DNA of 9,232 nt. Origin: Caldifarciminota bacterium. Lineage in GTDB: Bacteria; Hydrothermota; UBA3072; B12-G15. The translations under genes were made by a program, and so were the position numbers. The notes beneath the pieces were generated by a model. That model did no database searches. It had not been told where the DNA came from and was given only the letters and a program-made list of their open reading frames with translations. Positions within the stretch are counted from its first letter, which is position 1, and each line of letters opens with the position of its first letter. This document shows, piece by piece, positions 1 through 6,204 of this stretch. Where the stretch lies: NCBI GenBank assembly GCA_021163525.1, contig JAGGTX010000121.1:1-9232 (forward strand). Direction: 5' to 3'.

Positions 1-4
1 TCTA

Positions 5-32
5 TTGAATTATTCTGATTTTTTCTTATTAT
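5..32 (+). promoter_or_regulatory. Candidate promoter of the thioesterase-ferritin-rex operon
   Basis: TTGAAT (5-10) resembles a -35 box and TATTAT (27-32, 5 of 6 consensus bases) a -10 box, with a 16-bp spacer. The expected transcription start, about seven bases after the -10 box, falls at the A of the ATG at 39. The mRNA would then be leaderless or nearly so, which fits the lack of a Shine-Dalgarno sequence before that ATG. The surroundings are very AT-rich, so chance matches are likely. Confidence 0.4.
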
Positions 33-38
33 ATATCT

Positions 39-455
39 ATGAAATTTGTGAATGAAAACAAATGCCTGCTTTGTGGGCTTGAAAATCCTGTTGGATTGAA
101 ATTGAGGATTGATTACAGGGATGGAAAATCAAGGACCGTTTTTTCATACCAGGAGTATTTCCAGGGGTACACAGGGGTCGTCCATGGTGGTATGGTTGGA
201 GCAGTCCTTGATGAGATGTGTGTTTATGCAGCAGCCTCACTTGGATATGTTACTGTAACAGGTGAATTGACCGTGAGATATAAAAAGCCTGTAAAAGTTG
301 AAACGGAGTATATTGCAGAGGGATATGTTGAAGAGGTGAGAGGTAAAGTCATCTTTGCCGGAGCAAGGATTGTAGATGGTGACGGCGAGGTTTATGCATA
401 TGCAAGGGCGAAACTTGTAATTGTTAAAAGGGGGGATTATGAAGAATGTTCTTGA
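39..455 (+). CDS. PaaI-type hot-dog fold thioesterase
   Basis: A 138-aa single-domain protein of the hot-dog thioesterase superfamily (PaaI/YbgC-like), likely a cytoplasmic enzyme hydrolysing acyl-CoA or a related thioester; the substrate cannot be read from sequence. The family signature is visible: V-V-H-G-G-M (residues 47-52) at the start of the long central helix, followed by D58 and E59 in the position of the catalytic acid, then the beta strands around 71-82 and 103-126. The N-terminus carries C9-x2-C12-G, seen in a subset of PaaI-like proteins; with only two cysteines it is not by itself a zinc site. The ATG at 39 gives a normal family length but has no ribosome binding site, so translation may be leaderless. 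The 3' end overlaps the next gene by 17 bases, suggesting translational coupling with the ferritin-like and rex genes. Family assignment is firm, substrate unknown. Confidence 0.85.
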   Translation: MKFVNENKCLLCGLENPVGLKLRIDYRDGKSRTVFSYQEYFQGYTGVVHGGMVGAVLDEMCVYAAASLGYVTVTGELTVRYKKPVKVETEYIAEGYVEEVRGKVIFAGARIVDGDGEVYAYARAKLVIVKRGDYEECS

Positions 456-945
456 ACTCTTAAAGTCTGCCTTAAAGGCTGAAAAGGATGCGTTGTATAA
501 ATACTTGAAGTTTGCAAGGGATACAAAGAATATAAGTGGAAAGGATATGTTCATCAGGCTTGCCATGGATGAATTTGGCCATGCAGAGATTATACAGAAG
601 GAACTTGACCATTATGGCGAGTGTGGAGAAACCGTGAAGACAGAAATAGGTTCATCAGACATAGAAAAGTTGTTACCCCACATTTCTTCAGCACTTATAA
701 AGGGAAGGGGTGATACAGGATTGAGTGACCTTGATGCTCTCCGCGTTGCACTTGACCTTGAGAATGATGCCATTAAGACCTACGGGGAGATTTATGAAAA
801 GGCGGAGGATACCAATATAAAGGAGATTGCAAAGAGACTTCTGGAAATGGAAGAGGCACACGCTGAATTGATACAGGCGGAGATTGACAATATTAAGAGG
901 ACTGGTTTCTGGTTTGATTTTGAAGAGATAAGCCTTGAAAAATAG
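439..945 (+). CDS. Ferritin-like diiron protein (rubrerythrin family, no rubredoxin domain)
   Basis: A 168-aa four-helix-bundle protein of the rubrerythrin/ferritin-like class. The diiron ligand pattern is complete: E15 in helix 1, E45-x2-H48 (DEFGH) in helix 2, E108 in helix 3 and E138-x2-H141 (EEAH) in helix 4, with tyrosines near helix 1 (Y20) and helix 3 (Y115). No C-terminal rubredoxin-type C-x2-C pairs are present, so it lacks the electron-transfer module of classical rubrerythrin. Known relatives reduce peroxide or handle iron in anaerobes; which applies here is not visible. I chose the ATG at 439 because a purine run (AAAAGGGGGG, 426-435) lies just upstream; a TTG at 421 would add six residues without improving the signal. 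The gene overlaps the thioesterase by 17 bases and rex by 11, so the three are probably co-transcribed, consistent with an oxidative-stress role under Rex. Confidence 0.85.
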   Translation: MKNVLELLKSALKAEKDALYKYLKFARDTKNISGKDMFIRLAMDEFGHAEIIQKELDHYGECGETVKTEIGSSDIEKLLPHISSALIKGRGDTGLSDLDALRVALDLENDAIKTYGEIYEKAEDTNIKEIAKRLLEMEEAHAELIQAEIDNIKRTGFWFDFEEISLEK

Positions 946-1567
946 GCTCCCATTACCCACAGTAAAGAGACTTTCACTTTATTTAAGGGCCTTTGAGGAA
1001 CTGGACCACAGGGGGATAACACATATTTCATCAAAGGGGCTCTCTGAAATACTTGAAATTCCAGATACCCAGATAAGGAAGGATTTGAGTTTCATTGGGA
1101 AGACTGGTAGGAGGGGTAAAGGATACCCTGTAAGGGATTTGATACAACGTATAAGGGAGATTCTTGGATTGAAATCCTATATCCCTGTAATCCTTGTTGG
1201 AGTGGGTAATCTTGGGTCTGCACTCCTTGCTTCTAAACTGTTGAAACATAGAGGATTCAGAATTGTTGGTGCGTTTGATGTGGATGTGAGCAAAATTGGT
1301 AAGAAGTTCTGTGATGTGAGGATACAGGATGACTCAAAGATTCCAGAGTTTGTAAAAGAATATGGTATAAAACTTGCTATACTAACCACCCCTGGAGAGG
1401 CAGCTCAGCACACCGCTGAAATCCTTGTGTCTGCAGGGATTTCAGGAATCCTTAACTTCACACCGGAAAACCTGAGTGTTCCTCCATATGTGAAGGTTCA
1501 CAATGTTGATTTCACAATAGAGATGGAGTTTTTAAATTACCTTGTAAATGCAGAAGTTCTGGAATAA
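935..1567 (+). CDS. rex: Redox-sensing transcriptional repressor Rex
   Basis: A 210-aa protein of normal Rex length with both domains. Residues 1-75 form the winged helix, with the recognition helix and wing around Q46-I-R-K-D-L and G58-R-R-G-K-G-Y-P-V. Residues 84-200 are a Rossmann fold with the NAD(H)-binding G-V-G-N-L-G (89-94), an acidic D115-V-D at the end of the next strand, and the conserved N174-F-T-P and V188-H-N-V-D segments. The C-terminal helix (196-210) swaps between subunits in known structures. Rex senses the NADH/NAD+ ratio and releases DNA when NADH is high, derepressing fermentative and respiratory genes. The start is TTG at 935 inside the previous gene; it yields the usual Rex N-terminus (L-P-x-x-T-V-K-R-L) and has AAGAGAT upstream. 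The 11-base overlap indicates coupling with the ferritin-like gene. No convincing Rex operator with full TTGTGA/TCACAA arms was found. Confidence 0.95.
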   Translation: MKNRLPLPTVKRLSLYLRAFEELDHRGITHISSKGLSEILEIPDTQIRKDLSFIGKTGRRGKGYPVRDLIQRIREILGLKSYIPVILVGVGNLGSALLASKLLKHRGFRIVGAFDVDVSKIGKKFCDVRIQDDSKIPEFVKEYGIKLAILTTPGEAAQHTAEILVSAGISGILNFTPENLSVPPYVKVHNVDFTIEMEFLNYLVNAEVLE

Positions 1568-1596
1568 TAATCCCTCTGTGTGAGCATGTTATATTT

Positions 1597-2160
1597 TTAC
1601 CTGTAAATTAATTGGAGTGTTCTTATCCTTATACCAGGTTTTTCAAGTTCACATACGGGTTGGGCAGGTATTTCTGGTCTATCTGCAAAATAGAAGAATT
1701 CTACTGAAACACTCTGGTTTCTCCTCAATGCAGGAATGAAGAATTTTATTTTCTCTCCGTTCTCAATTTTTATTATCTCAAACTTATCTATGGTTGATTT
1801 GACAGGCTCCTTGATTATGACGGGCCTACCTGTAATAAATCCATCTATCAGGCATTCAACTGGAACATCAGATAGGTCTGCATAACCTGTGTTTTTTATT
1901 ATCACATTACCATGGTAAAGCCACCACTGATTCCTGTTATATTTAACAACCATGCTTCCCTCAAAACATCCTGACACATTATTGTTGGATACATAAATTG
2001 ATACATCCTGAACTTCAGCCCTTTCTCGCTTCAGTTTTATAAGAAAGAATCCATATGAAACCAACCCACCTATGATTGCGGATAGGAGAGGAATAAGGAC
2101 GAATTTTGTAAGGGTTTTTCTCCAGTCAAAATGATTTTTATTTTTCTTTTTTCTGAACAA
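1597..2160 (-). CDS. Single-pass membrane protein with an extracytoplasmic beta-rich domain, unknown function
   Basis: I do not recognise this 187-aa protein. The N-terminus is strongly basic (R3-K-K-K-N-K), followed by one hydrophobic segment at about residues 19-41, then a basic stop (K42-L-K-R-E-R). The positive-inside rule predicts N-in, C-out. The remaining ~145 residues have alternating hydrophobic/polar beta-like patterning and one segment (V-I-I-K-N-T-G-Y-A-D-L-S near 82-93) reminiscent of Ig-like CARDB/NEW3 folds; this resemblance is weak. I chose the TTG at 2160 because a near-perfect AAGGAGGT lies seven bases upstream; a TTG at 2184 in frame would add eight residues and put the ribosome binding site inside the gene. 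It lies 32 bases after the cstA remnant on the same strand and probably shares its promoter. It converges with rex, leaving only 29 bases between the stop codons. No function is proposed. Confidence 0.7.
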   Translation of the reverse strand: MFRKKKNKNHFDWRKTLTKFVLIPLLSAIIGGLVSYGFFLIKLKRERAEVQDVSIYVSNNNVSGCFEGSMVVKYNRNQWWLYHGNVIIKNTGYADLSDVPVECLIDGFITGRPVIIKEPVKSTIDKFEIIKIENGEKIKFFIPALRRNQSVSVEFFYFADRPEIPAQPVCELEKPGIRIRTLQLIYR

Positions 2161-2167
2161 GGTTATT

Positions 2168-2175
2168 ACCTCCTT
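2168..2175 (-). promoter_or_regulatory. Ribosome binding site deciding the TTG start at 2160
   Basis: Read on the minus strand the sequence is AAGGAGGT followed by seven bases and TTG. This is close to a perfect anti-16S match at standard spacing and selects the TTG at 2160 over the upstream in-frame TTG at 2184. Confidence 0.7.
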
Positions 2176-2192
2176 GCAAAACAATTATGCCC

Positions 2193-2381
2193 TTAATAAT
2201 CAGCCAGAGTTCCAGAAGGGAAACAGCGATACAAAGTGGGGACATAATTAATCCCATCCTGTTGTGCAACAGCCGGTTTTTTATTGGTATTGTCAGGTTT
2301 AAAGAGTATCTTTGCAATGAATTTTCCATAGGTGGTACATGCAATTATAAAAAATATAGAAATTTCTATTATGCTGTTCAT
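2193..2381 (-). pseudogene. cstA: Truncated N-terminus of a carbon-starvation transporter (CstA family)
   Basis: The 62-codon ORF begins with a hydrophobic helix (residues 4-18), then Y18-G-K-F-I-A-K and, after a short acidic/basic stretch, P-A-V (36-38) and D42-G-I-N-Y-V-P-T. That order and spacing matches my recollection of the CstA N-terminus, where Y-G-x-x-I-A-K, P-A-V and D-G-x-x-Y-V-P-T precede the V-L-F-G-H-H-F-A segment. Here homology stops right after Y-V-P-T; the last ~13 residues are unrelated and a TAA follows. Full CstA proteins have several hundred residues and many membrane helices, none of which follow in any frame. The start ATG has AGGAGG upstream and a good promoter, so the fragment is probably still expressed. 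Intact CstA imports peptides or pyruvate during starvation; this remnant cannot. Alternatively it is a real small membrane protein that kept its start signals. The pseudogene reading rests on motif memory, not on an alignment. Confidence 0.55.
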
Positions 2382-2385
2382 CCGA

Positions 2386-2391
2386 CCTCCT
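2386..2391 (-). promoter_or_regulatory. Ribosome binding site of the cstA remnant
   Basis: AGGAGG on the minus strand, four bases before the ATG at 2381. The spacing is slightly short but the core is perfect, supporting 2381 as a genuine start. Confidence 0.6.
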
Positions 2392-2399
2392 ATTTTTCA

Positions 2400-2416
2400 A
2401 TTTTGTATCACAAAAT
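2400..2416. promoter_or_regulatory. Palindromic operator candidate in the divergent control region
   Basis: ATTTTGT-ATC-ACAAAAT is a perfect inverted repeat with 7-bp arms and a 3-bp centre. The left arm recurs as a direct repeat at 2421-2427, exactly 21 bp (two helical turns) further on. The palindrome covers the -10 box of the minus-strand promoter, an ideal place for a dimeric repressor. It is not a standard Rex site, whose arms are farther apart. The regulator is unknown. Confidence 0.5.
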
Positions 2417-2430
2417 AAAAATTTTGTCAA
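2402..2430 (-). promoter_or_regulatory. Promoter of the cstA-remnant / membrane protein unit
   Basis: On the minus strand a perfect -35 TTGACA (2430-2425) is followed by a 17-bp spacer and TACAAA (2407-2402), preceded by TGA to give an extended -10 (TGnTACAAA). The start of transcription would be near 2395, leaving a leader of about 14 bases that contains the AGGAGG. This is the best promoter match in the window. Confidence 0.65.
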
Positions 2431-2442
2431 TAAATTTTTCTA

Positions 2443-2471
2443 TTGACTTAATGAAATTTTTCACCTATGGT
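2443..2471 (+). promoter_or_regulatory. Candidate promoter of the HD-GYP gene
   Basis: TTGACT (2443-2448) and TATGGT (2466-2471) are separated by 17 bp; the predicted start is at about 2478, which is an in-frame GTG. If this promoter is used the protein must start at 2478 on a leaderless message. A competing arrangement is TTGTCA (2424-2429) with CTTAAT (2447-2452), starting near 2459. Neither is strong at the -10. Confidence 0.35.
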
Positions 2472-4334
2472 GGATATGTGAAGAAAAGTATAGAAATTTT
2501 AAAAGAGGAGTTAAACCAGGAGAACCTGCGGATTGAAGATGCTTTTATCTTTCATTCACTATTGCCTCCTCTTTATGAAAAAGAGGTGATGCAAATATTT
2601 CATAAATCCCCGGATGGAATAAGCTGGCAGGATGGAATATGTGTGGTTAAAAAGAATGGGAAGGGCATTGTATTCAAGGTTGAAGAAGGGTCAAAACCCC
2701 ACTTCAAGGAATGGATTGATGGTGCGAGGCCATTTGTATTCACCCTTATTGAAATTTCTGCATACAACTACATAAACAGCGAGATTATTGCATTGATAAA
2801 TGAGATAGCAGAGACTGAGAGAATAGAGGATATCTATGGCCATATTGTTGTGAGGATTGCTCGTATATTAAAGGCAGACCTTGCTGTTTTCACCCTTTAT
2901 GACTCTGCAAATAACATGGTTTATGCAGTTGGTCCTGGATTTAATACAACTCCAGAACAGGTGGATACTTTCAGGTTCAAACTTGATGGAAACAGCATTG
3001 CACGAGTTGCAATGGAGAACAGGAAGAGTTACTGTACCAATGATGCATTCCATGACCCGTTCATAAGGAAGGAATTTGTAAAATACTTCAATATTAAACA
3101 TGTGATATGCAGCCCCGTTTTTGTGTTCGGGAAACCCTTTGGATTCATCTACATTGCAAGACACCCTGAAAGAGAACCCTTCATGGATGAAGAGGTGGAA
3201 CTACTTGAATATATTAATTCGCAAATTTCATTACTTCTTAGGTTTTTGAAGAGCCTTGATGGTTTGAGAAAACGCTCTGAGGCACTTGTGAACCTGGATA
3301 AGGCAGGTAGATTGATTGTTGCAGAGATGGATATTGGTAGAGTCTTTGACCTGATCGTTAGCGTTGCCAGGGAGCTATTTGATGCAGATGCCTGTTCACT
3401 GATGCTTCAACAGGAGAAAGAAGAAATTTTCAGGATAGTATCATCATACGGTCTTTCTGATGAGTTCAGGGCATCCCATTACATTACACTTGAAGAAGCC
3501 CGCCTGGTCAGGGATAAAATCTATAAAGGTAAGCCAATGTTTATTACCAATCTTGCAGATTTAATAGATAGGGACCGTGAATTGATAGAAAGGGAGGGTA
3601 TAGTTTCTGTGCTCTCCGTTCCCATACTTATTGATGAGGAAATTTATGGGATTCTGAATATTTATTCAAAGAAGGAAGCAAGATACGATGAGGAGAGTTT
3701 TGACATACTGGAGGCCTTTGCACTTGAGGTTTCAATTGCCATAAAGAATGCAGAACTTTATGAAAAGGCAGTCAGGACAACATCAAGTATTATAAAGGTC
3801 CTTTCTGAACTGGAATCACAGAAGGATTCGTACACCTTGAATCATTCAGAGAATGTCGCCAGGCTTGCTGTGAGGATTGGTATAAAGATGGGACTATCAG
3901 AGGATGAAATTGATGCCCTCTACAAGGCAGGATTGCTGCATGATATAGGCAAGGTGATTGTTGAAAAAAAGATACTCAGGAAACCCGGACCACTTGGAGA
4001 AGAGGAGAGGAAGGAGATGGAGGAGCATCCGGTAATTGGTGCAAGGATAATTTCACATATAAAGGGATTGGAAAAGGCATCTGAAATTGTTTTGCACCAT
4101 CATGAAAGATACGATGGCAAGGGATACCCGGACAGGCTTAAAGGGGAAGAGATTCCCCTTTGTGCAAGGATATTAACTGTTGCAGACTCAATAGAGGCAA
4201 TGATGTCAGAAAGGCCATACAGACCCTCCATGAGTATAGAGCAGATCATAGAGGAATTAAAAAGGGAGAAAGGGAAGCAATTTGACCCTGAGGTGGTTGA
4301 TGCAGCAATCAATCTCCTTATGCCAGGGAAATAA
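2451..4334 (+). CDS. Cyclic-di-GMP phosphodiesterase, GAF-GAF-HD-GYP
   Basis: A 627-aa cytoplasmic signalling protein without membrane segments. Residues 1 to ~110 are an unrecognised N-terminal region. Two GAF sensor domains follow (about 112-262 and 282-437), then a full HD-GYP domain (about 445-627). The catalytic signature is intact: L-L-H-D-I-G-K with H497-D498, E-H-P near 527, H549-H-H-E followed by Y-D-G-K-G-Y-P, and the downstream A-D-S-I-E-A-M and R-P-Y-R-P segments. Such enzymes hydrolyse c-di-GMP to pGpG or GMP at a metal centre; the GAF ligands here are unknown. The open frame extends to 2187, but the extra residues are low-complexity and cross the divergent promoter, so I reject them. 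The ATG at 2451 lacks a ribosome binding site; GTG at 2478 (618 aa) has a weak GGTGGA and is a serious alternative. It may control surface or export functions, including the neighbouring glycoconjugate operon, but only proximity suggests this. Confidence 0.9.
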   Translation: MKFFTYGGYVKKSIEILKEELNQENLRIEDAFIFHSLLPPLYEKEVMQIFHKSPDGISWQDGICVVKKNGKGIVFKVEEGSKPHFKEWIDGARPFVFTLIEISAYNYINSEIIALINEIAETERIEDIYGHIVVRIARILKADLAVFTLYDSANNMVYAVGPGFNTTPEQVDTFRFKLDGNSIARVAMENRKSYCTNDAFHDPFIRKEFVKYFNIKHVICSPVFVFGKPFGFIYIARHPEREPFMDEEVELLEYINSQISLLLRFLKSLDGLRKRSEALVNLDKAGRLIVAEMDIGRVFDLIVSVARELFDADACSLMLQQEKEEIFRIVSSYGLSDEFRASHYITLEEARLVRDKIYKGKPMFITNLADLIDRDRELIEREGIVSVLSVPILIDEEIYGILNIYSKKEARYDEESFDILEAFALEVSIAIKNAELYEKAVRTTSSIIKVLSELESQKDSYTLNHSENVARLAVRIGIKMGLSEDEIDALYKAGLLHDIGKVIVEKKILRKPGPLGEEERKEMEEHPVIGARIISHIKGLEKASEIVLHHHERYDGKGYPDRLKGEEIPLCARILTVADSIEAMMSERPYRPSMSIEQIIEELKREKGKQFDPEVVDAAINLLMPGK

Positions 4335-4342
4335 TATTCCCA

Positions 4343-4372
4343 TGTGGAAAAGTTGTGGATAAATTGGGATAA
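4343..4372. promoter_or_regulatory. Cluster of DnaA-box-like sequences
   Basis: Read on the plus strand: TGTGGAAAA (4343-4351, complement of TTTTCCACA, fitting the relaxed TTWTNCACA consensus), TGTGGATAA (4354-4362, complement of the perfect box TTATCCACA) and TTGGGATAA (4364-4372, 7 of 9 matches). The three start 10-11 bp apart, about one helical turn, so all would face the same side of the DNA. They lie in the spacer between two convergent genes. Confidence 0.5.
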
Positions 4373-4413
4373 CTTTGTAACCATCTTAAAATCAAAATGA
4401 TATGCGTAAGTTC

Positions 4414-4422
4414 TTATCCACA
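4414..4422. promoter_or_regulatory. Inverted perfect DnaA box
   Basis: TTATCCACA, a perfect consensus box in the opposite orientation to the one at 4354-4362, about 60 bp away centre to centre. With flanking bases the two form a 10-bp perfect inverted repeat (TTGTGGATAA at 4353-4362, TTATCCACAA at 4414-4423). The rest of the spacer is AT-rich and holds nothing else I can support. Confidence 0.5.
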
Positions 4423-4444
4423 AAGATATTAAAAATCGACAGAC

Positions 4445-5566
4445 TTATTGGACTATGTTTGAGTGGGTTGAATTTAATACATGTAATCTGTTTATTTTTA
4501 AATGGTTGTGTTTAGCAGTTAAAGTTTTCTCATAGAGTTCTCTCCATGCTTGAATGGTTTTTTTTATGTTGAAGTTGTTTATTATTGTTTCTCTTGCATG
4601 TATTTTCATTTCTTCTGCTTTGTCCTTGTTGGTTAACAGGTATTTTATTTTCTCATATACTTCCGCTGGGGAATTTTTATAAAGGAGTAATCCGTTTACA
4701 CCATCAATTACCACATCCCTTATCCCACCAACATTGCTCACGACAGGGACAAGACCGGATGCCATGGCCTCAAGTAATGAATATGGGAGTCCTTCAAATT
4801 CACTCACAAGGACAAAGATTCCAGAGTTCTTTAGAAGGTCATTATCAACAGGTATAAATCCAGTGAATTTAACCCTGTTTGTGAGCCCAAGTTTTTTTGT
4901 TAGTAATTCAAGTTTATTTCTGTCCCTGCCCTCACCAACAATGGTGAGATGCAATCCAGGGAATTCTCTGGCAAGTAGTGAAAAACCTCTGATTAAGATG
5001 TCTGTTCGCTTCTGTCTCATGTCAAGCCTGGATATGGTGAGTAGTTTATTCAGATTTAATCCAGATGTTATTTTGGGGACATCAACACCATTGTTAATGA
5101 CCCCCTGATAAAAATCACCAATCAGTGTGCTGTTCATTTTAAGAACTGTTCTGGAACATACAATATTGATTGATAATGGTGCTGTGAATCTTTCAACCAT
5201 TCTTTCAAAGGGGTTCATAAATGTATAAATATTGTGGATGGTTGATATTACAGGTATATTCAATATTCTCCCTGCAATTCTTCCAAGCCAGTTCGCCTTT
5301 ATAAGGTGGGTATGAATCAGGTCTGGTTTTAATCTTTTCAGCAGAGTGAGAAGTCTGGGAAAGACCCTGAAATCAAAGGTATTTGTTCCACCAAGGGTGG
5401 ACACTGCAATCCCTGATTTTTCCAGTTTCTCCATTAAAATACCGTCGCCTTTAAGCCCGATAACTGAAAATCTGTATTCCTTTATGTTTGAAACAAGGTC
5501 AAAAATCAGCCTTTCAGCACCACCAAATCCAAAACCCACTGTGATTATACAGAGATGTTTCTTCAT
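4445..5566 (-). CDS. GT4-family glycosyltransferase (GT-B fold)
   Basis: A 373-aa cytoplasmic or membrane-peripheral glycosyltransferase. The N-terminal GT-B domain has the glycine-rich G13-F-G-G-A-E18 loop and H85-T-H87; the C-terminal donor domain has the GT4 signature E258-G-L-P-Y-S-L-L-E266 (EX7E), followed by A-M-A-S-G and V-S-N-V-G-G. GT4 enzymes are retaining transferases using nucleotide sugars; donor and acceptor cannot be told here. The ATG at 5566 overlaps the upstream gene's stop as ATGA, so translation is coupled. It is the last gene of the five-gene operon and probably adds a sugar to the polyol-phosphate product of its neighbours. The final ~24 residues (T350 onward, rich in H and N) lie beyond the normal end of the fold and may be a non-conserved tail. 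Family firm; substrate inferred from context only. Confidence 0.9.
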   Translation of the reverse strand: MKKHLCIITVGFGFGGAERLIFDLVSNIKEYRFSVIGLKGDGILMEKLEKSGIAVSTLGGTNTFDFRVFPRLLTLLKRLKPDLIHTHLIKANWLGRIAGRILNIPVISTIHNIYTFMNPFERMVERFTAPLSINIVCSRTVLKMNSTLIGDFYQGVINNGVDVPKITSGLNLNKLLTISRLDMRQKRTDILIRGFSLLAREFPGLHLTIVGEGRDRNKLELLTKKLGLTNRVKFTGFIPVDNDLLKNSGIFVLVSEFEGLPYSLLEAMASGLVPVVSNVGGIRDVVIDGVNGLLLYKNSPAEVYEKIKYLLTNKDKAEEMKIHARETIINNFNIKKTIQAWRELYEKTLTAKHNHLKINRLHVLNSTHSNIVQ

Positions 5567-6204
5567 TGTTTTTTGCTTCTCAACAATTTGAAGTAATACC
5601 AGGAAAAGAGAAGAAAGTCAAAAAATAGGAGGCCTGAACCAGCAATAAATCCCATGTTCACCTTTCTGAGAATGGGAAAAATGAAAAAGGCAAGAGCCTG
5701 TGCCTCAACATCTATTGGATACCTGAAGTACTCACCTGGTTTTTTCTTCTCCCTTATCCTGTCTATAAATTTCCAGGGTAGGAAGTAGAGAAATCCCAGA
5801 AAGAGGAAGAGCATGCCAGTAAAAATATTGAATGTGCCAAGGGCAAGCCCTGTTACCATGAAGAAGAATCTGAATCTATCAAGCATAAAATCAATGTAGC
5901 CCCAGTAATCAGAGGTCTTTTTCTTCAGCCTTGCAACAGCACCGTCTGCACAGTCCAGAAAGAATGATAACTGGAAAAGAAGTGCACCTGTGACAAACCT
6001 GCAATTGAGAAACTCCCAGGCACTATAAACACCTGAAAAGAAGGATGAAAGGGTTAAGACCCATGCAGGAAGGGGAGTAAACCTCATATAGACATATAGA
6101 AAGGGTCTCAATAAAGGAAGGACAGTAGCGACTGCCCACCAGGACTTCGGCCTCATCAGGGAGGCTTCTATTTCCTTGAAATCAGGATATTTCAAGTCTG
6201 ACAT
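5563..6204 (-). CDS. CDP-alcohol phosphotransferase family membrane protein (stand-alone)
   Basis: A 213-aa integral membrane enzyme with about six hydrophobic segments. The family signature is present: D84-C-A-D87-G88-A-V-A91-R92, then D105-F-M-L-D109. The second glycine normally expected nine residues after the arginine is W101 here, with G102 next to it. Family members transfer a phospho-alcohol or phosphatidyl group from a CDP-linked donor. It is a paralogue of the N-terminal half of the fused protein at 7261-8781: both begin L-M-(R/K)-P-K-S-W-W-A and share the P-x-D-(V/I)-E segment before a late helix. I chose ATG 6204, which aligns with that paralogue's start; an in-frame TTG at 6243 would add 13 residues. 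It overlaps the dehydrogenase gene by 23 bases and the glycosyltransferase by 4. Likely role: attach or extend polyol-phosphate units on a membrane acceptor, donor inferred from neighbours. Phosphatidylglycerophosphate-type lipid synthesis is an alternative. Confidence 0.85.
   Translation of the reverse strand: MSDLKYPDFKEIEASLMRPKSWWAVATVLPLLRPFLYVYMRFTPLPAWVLTLSSFFSGVYSAWEFLNCRFVTGALLFQLSFFLDCADGAVARLKKKTSDYWGYIDFMLDRFRFFFMVTGLALGTFNIFTGMLFLFLGFLYFLPWKFIDRIREKKKPGEYFRYPIDVEAQALAFFIFPILRKVNMGFIAGSGLLFFDFLLFSWYYFKLLRSKKQ

Noticed and set aside
237..566. Minus-strand ORF of about 109 codons opposite the thioesterase and ferritin-like genes
   Set aside because: It is antisense to two well-supported genes and resembles no family; similar shadow ORFs lie opposite most other genes here.
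2138..2344. A 68-codon minus-strand ORF overlapping the cstA remnant in another frame
   Set aside because: It has no ribosome binding site that I can see, and its hydrophobic part comes from the region between two better-supported genes. I considered it as a frameshifted continuation of cstA but found no recognisable CstA segment.
2187..2450. In-frame extension of the HD-GYP protein upstream of 2451
   Set aside because: It would run antisense through the cstA remnant and across the divergent promoters, and the predicted residues look like random AT-rich translation with no domain.
4353..4423. Inverted repeat TTGTGGATAA...TTATCCACAA as a rho-independent terminator
   Set aside because: The loop would be about 51 bases, the arms are AT-rich, and no U-run follows directly. 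DnaA boxes explain the sequence better.
4335..4444. Spacer as a full replication origin
   Set aside because: No dnaA, dnaN or other origin-linked gene is visible, boxes are few, and the convergent genes fit an origin poorly. Kept only as a DnaA-box cluster.
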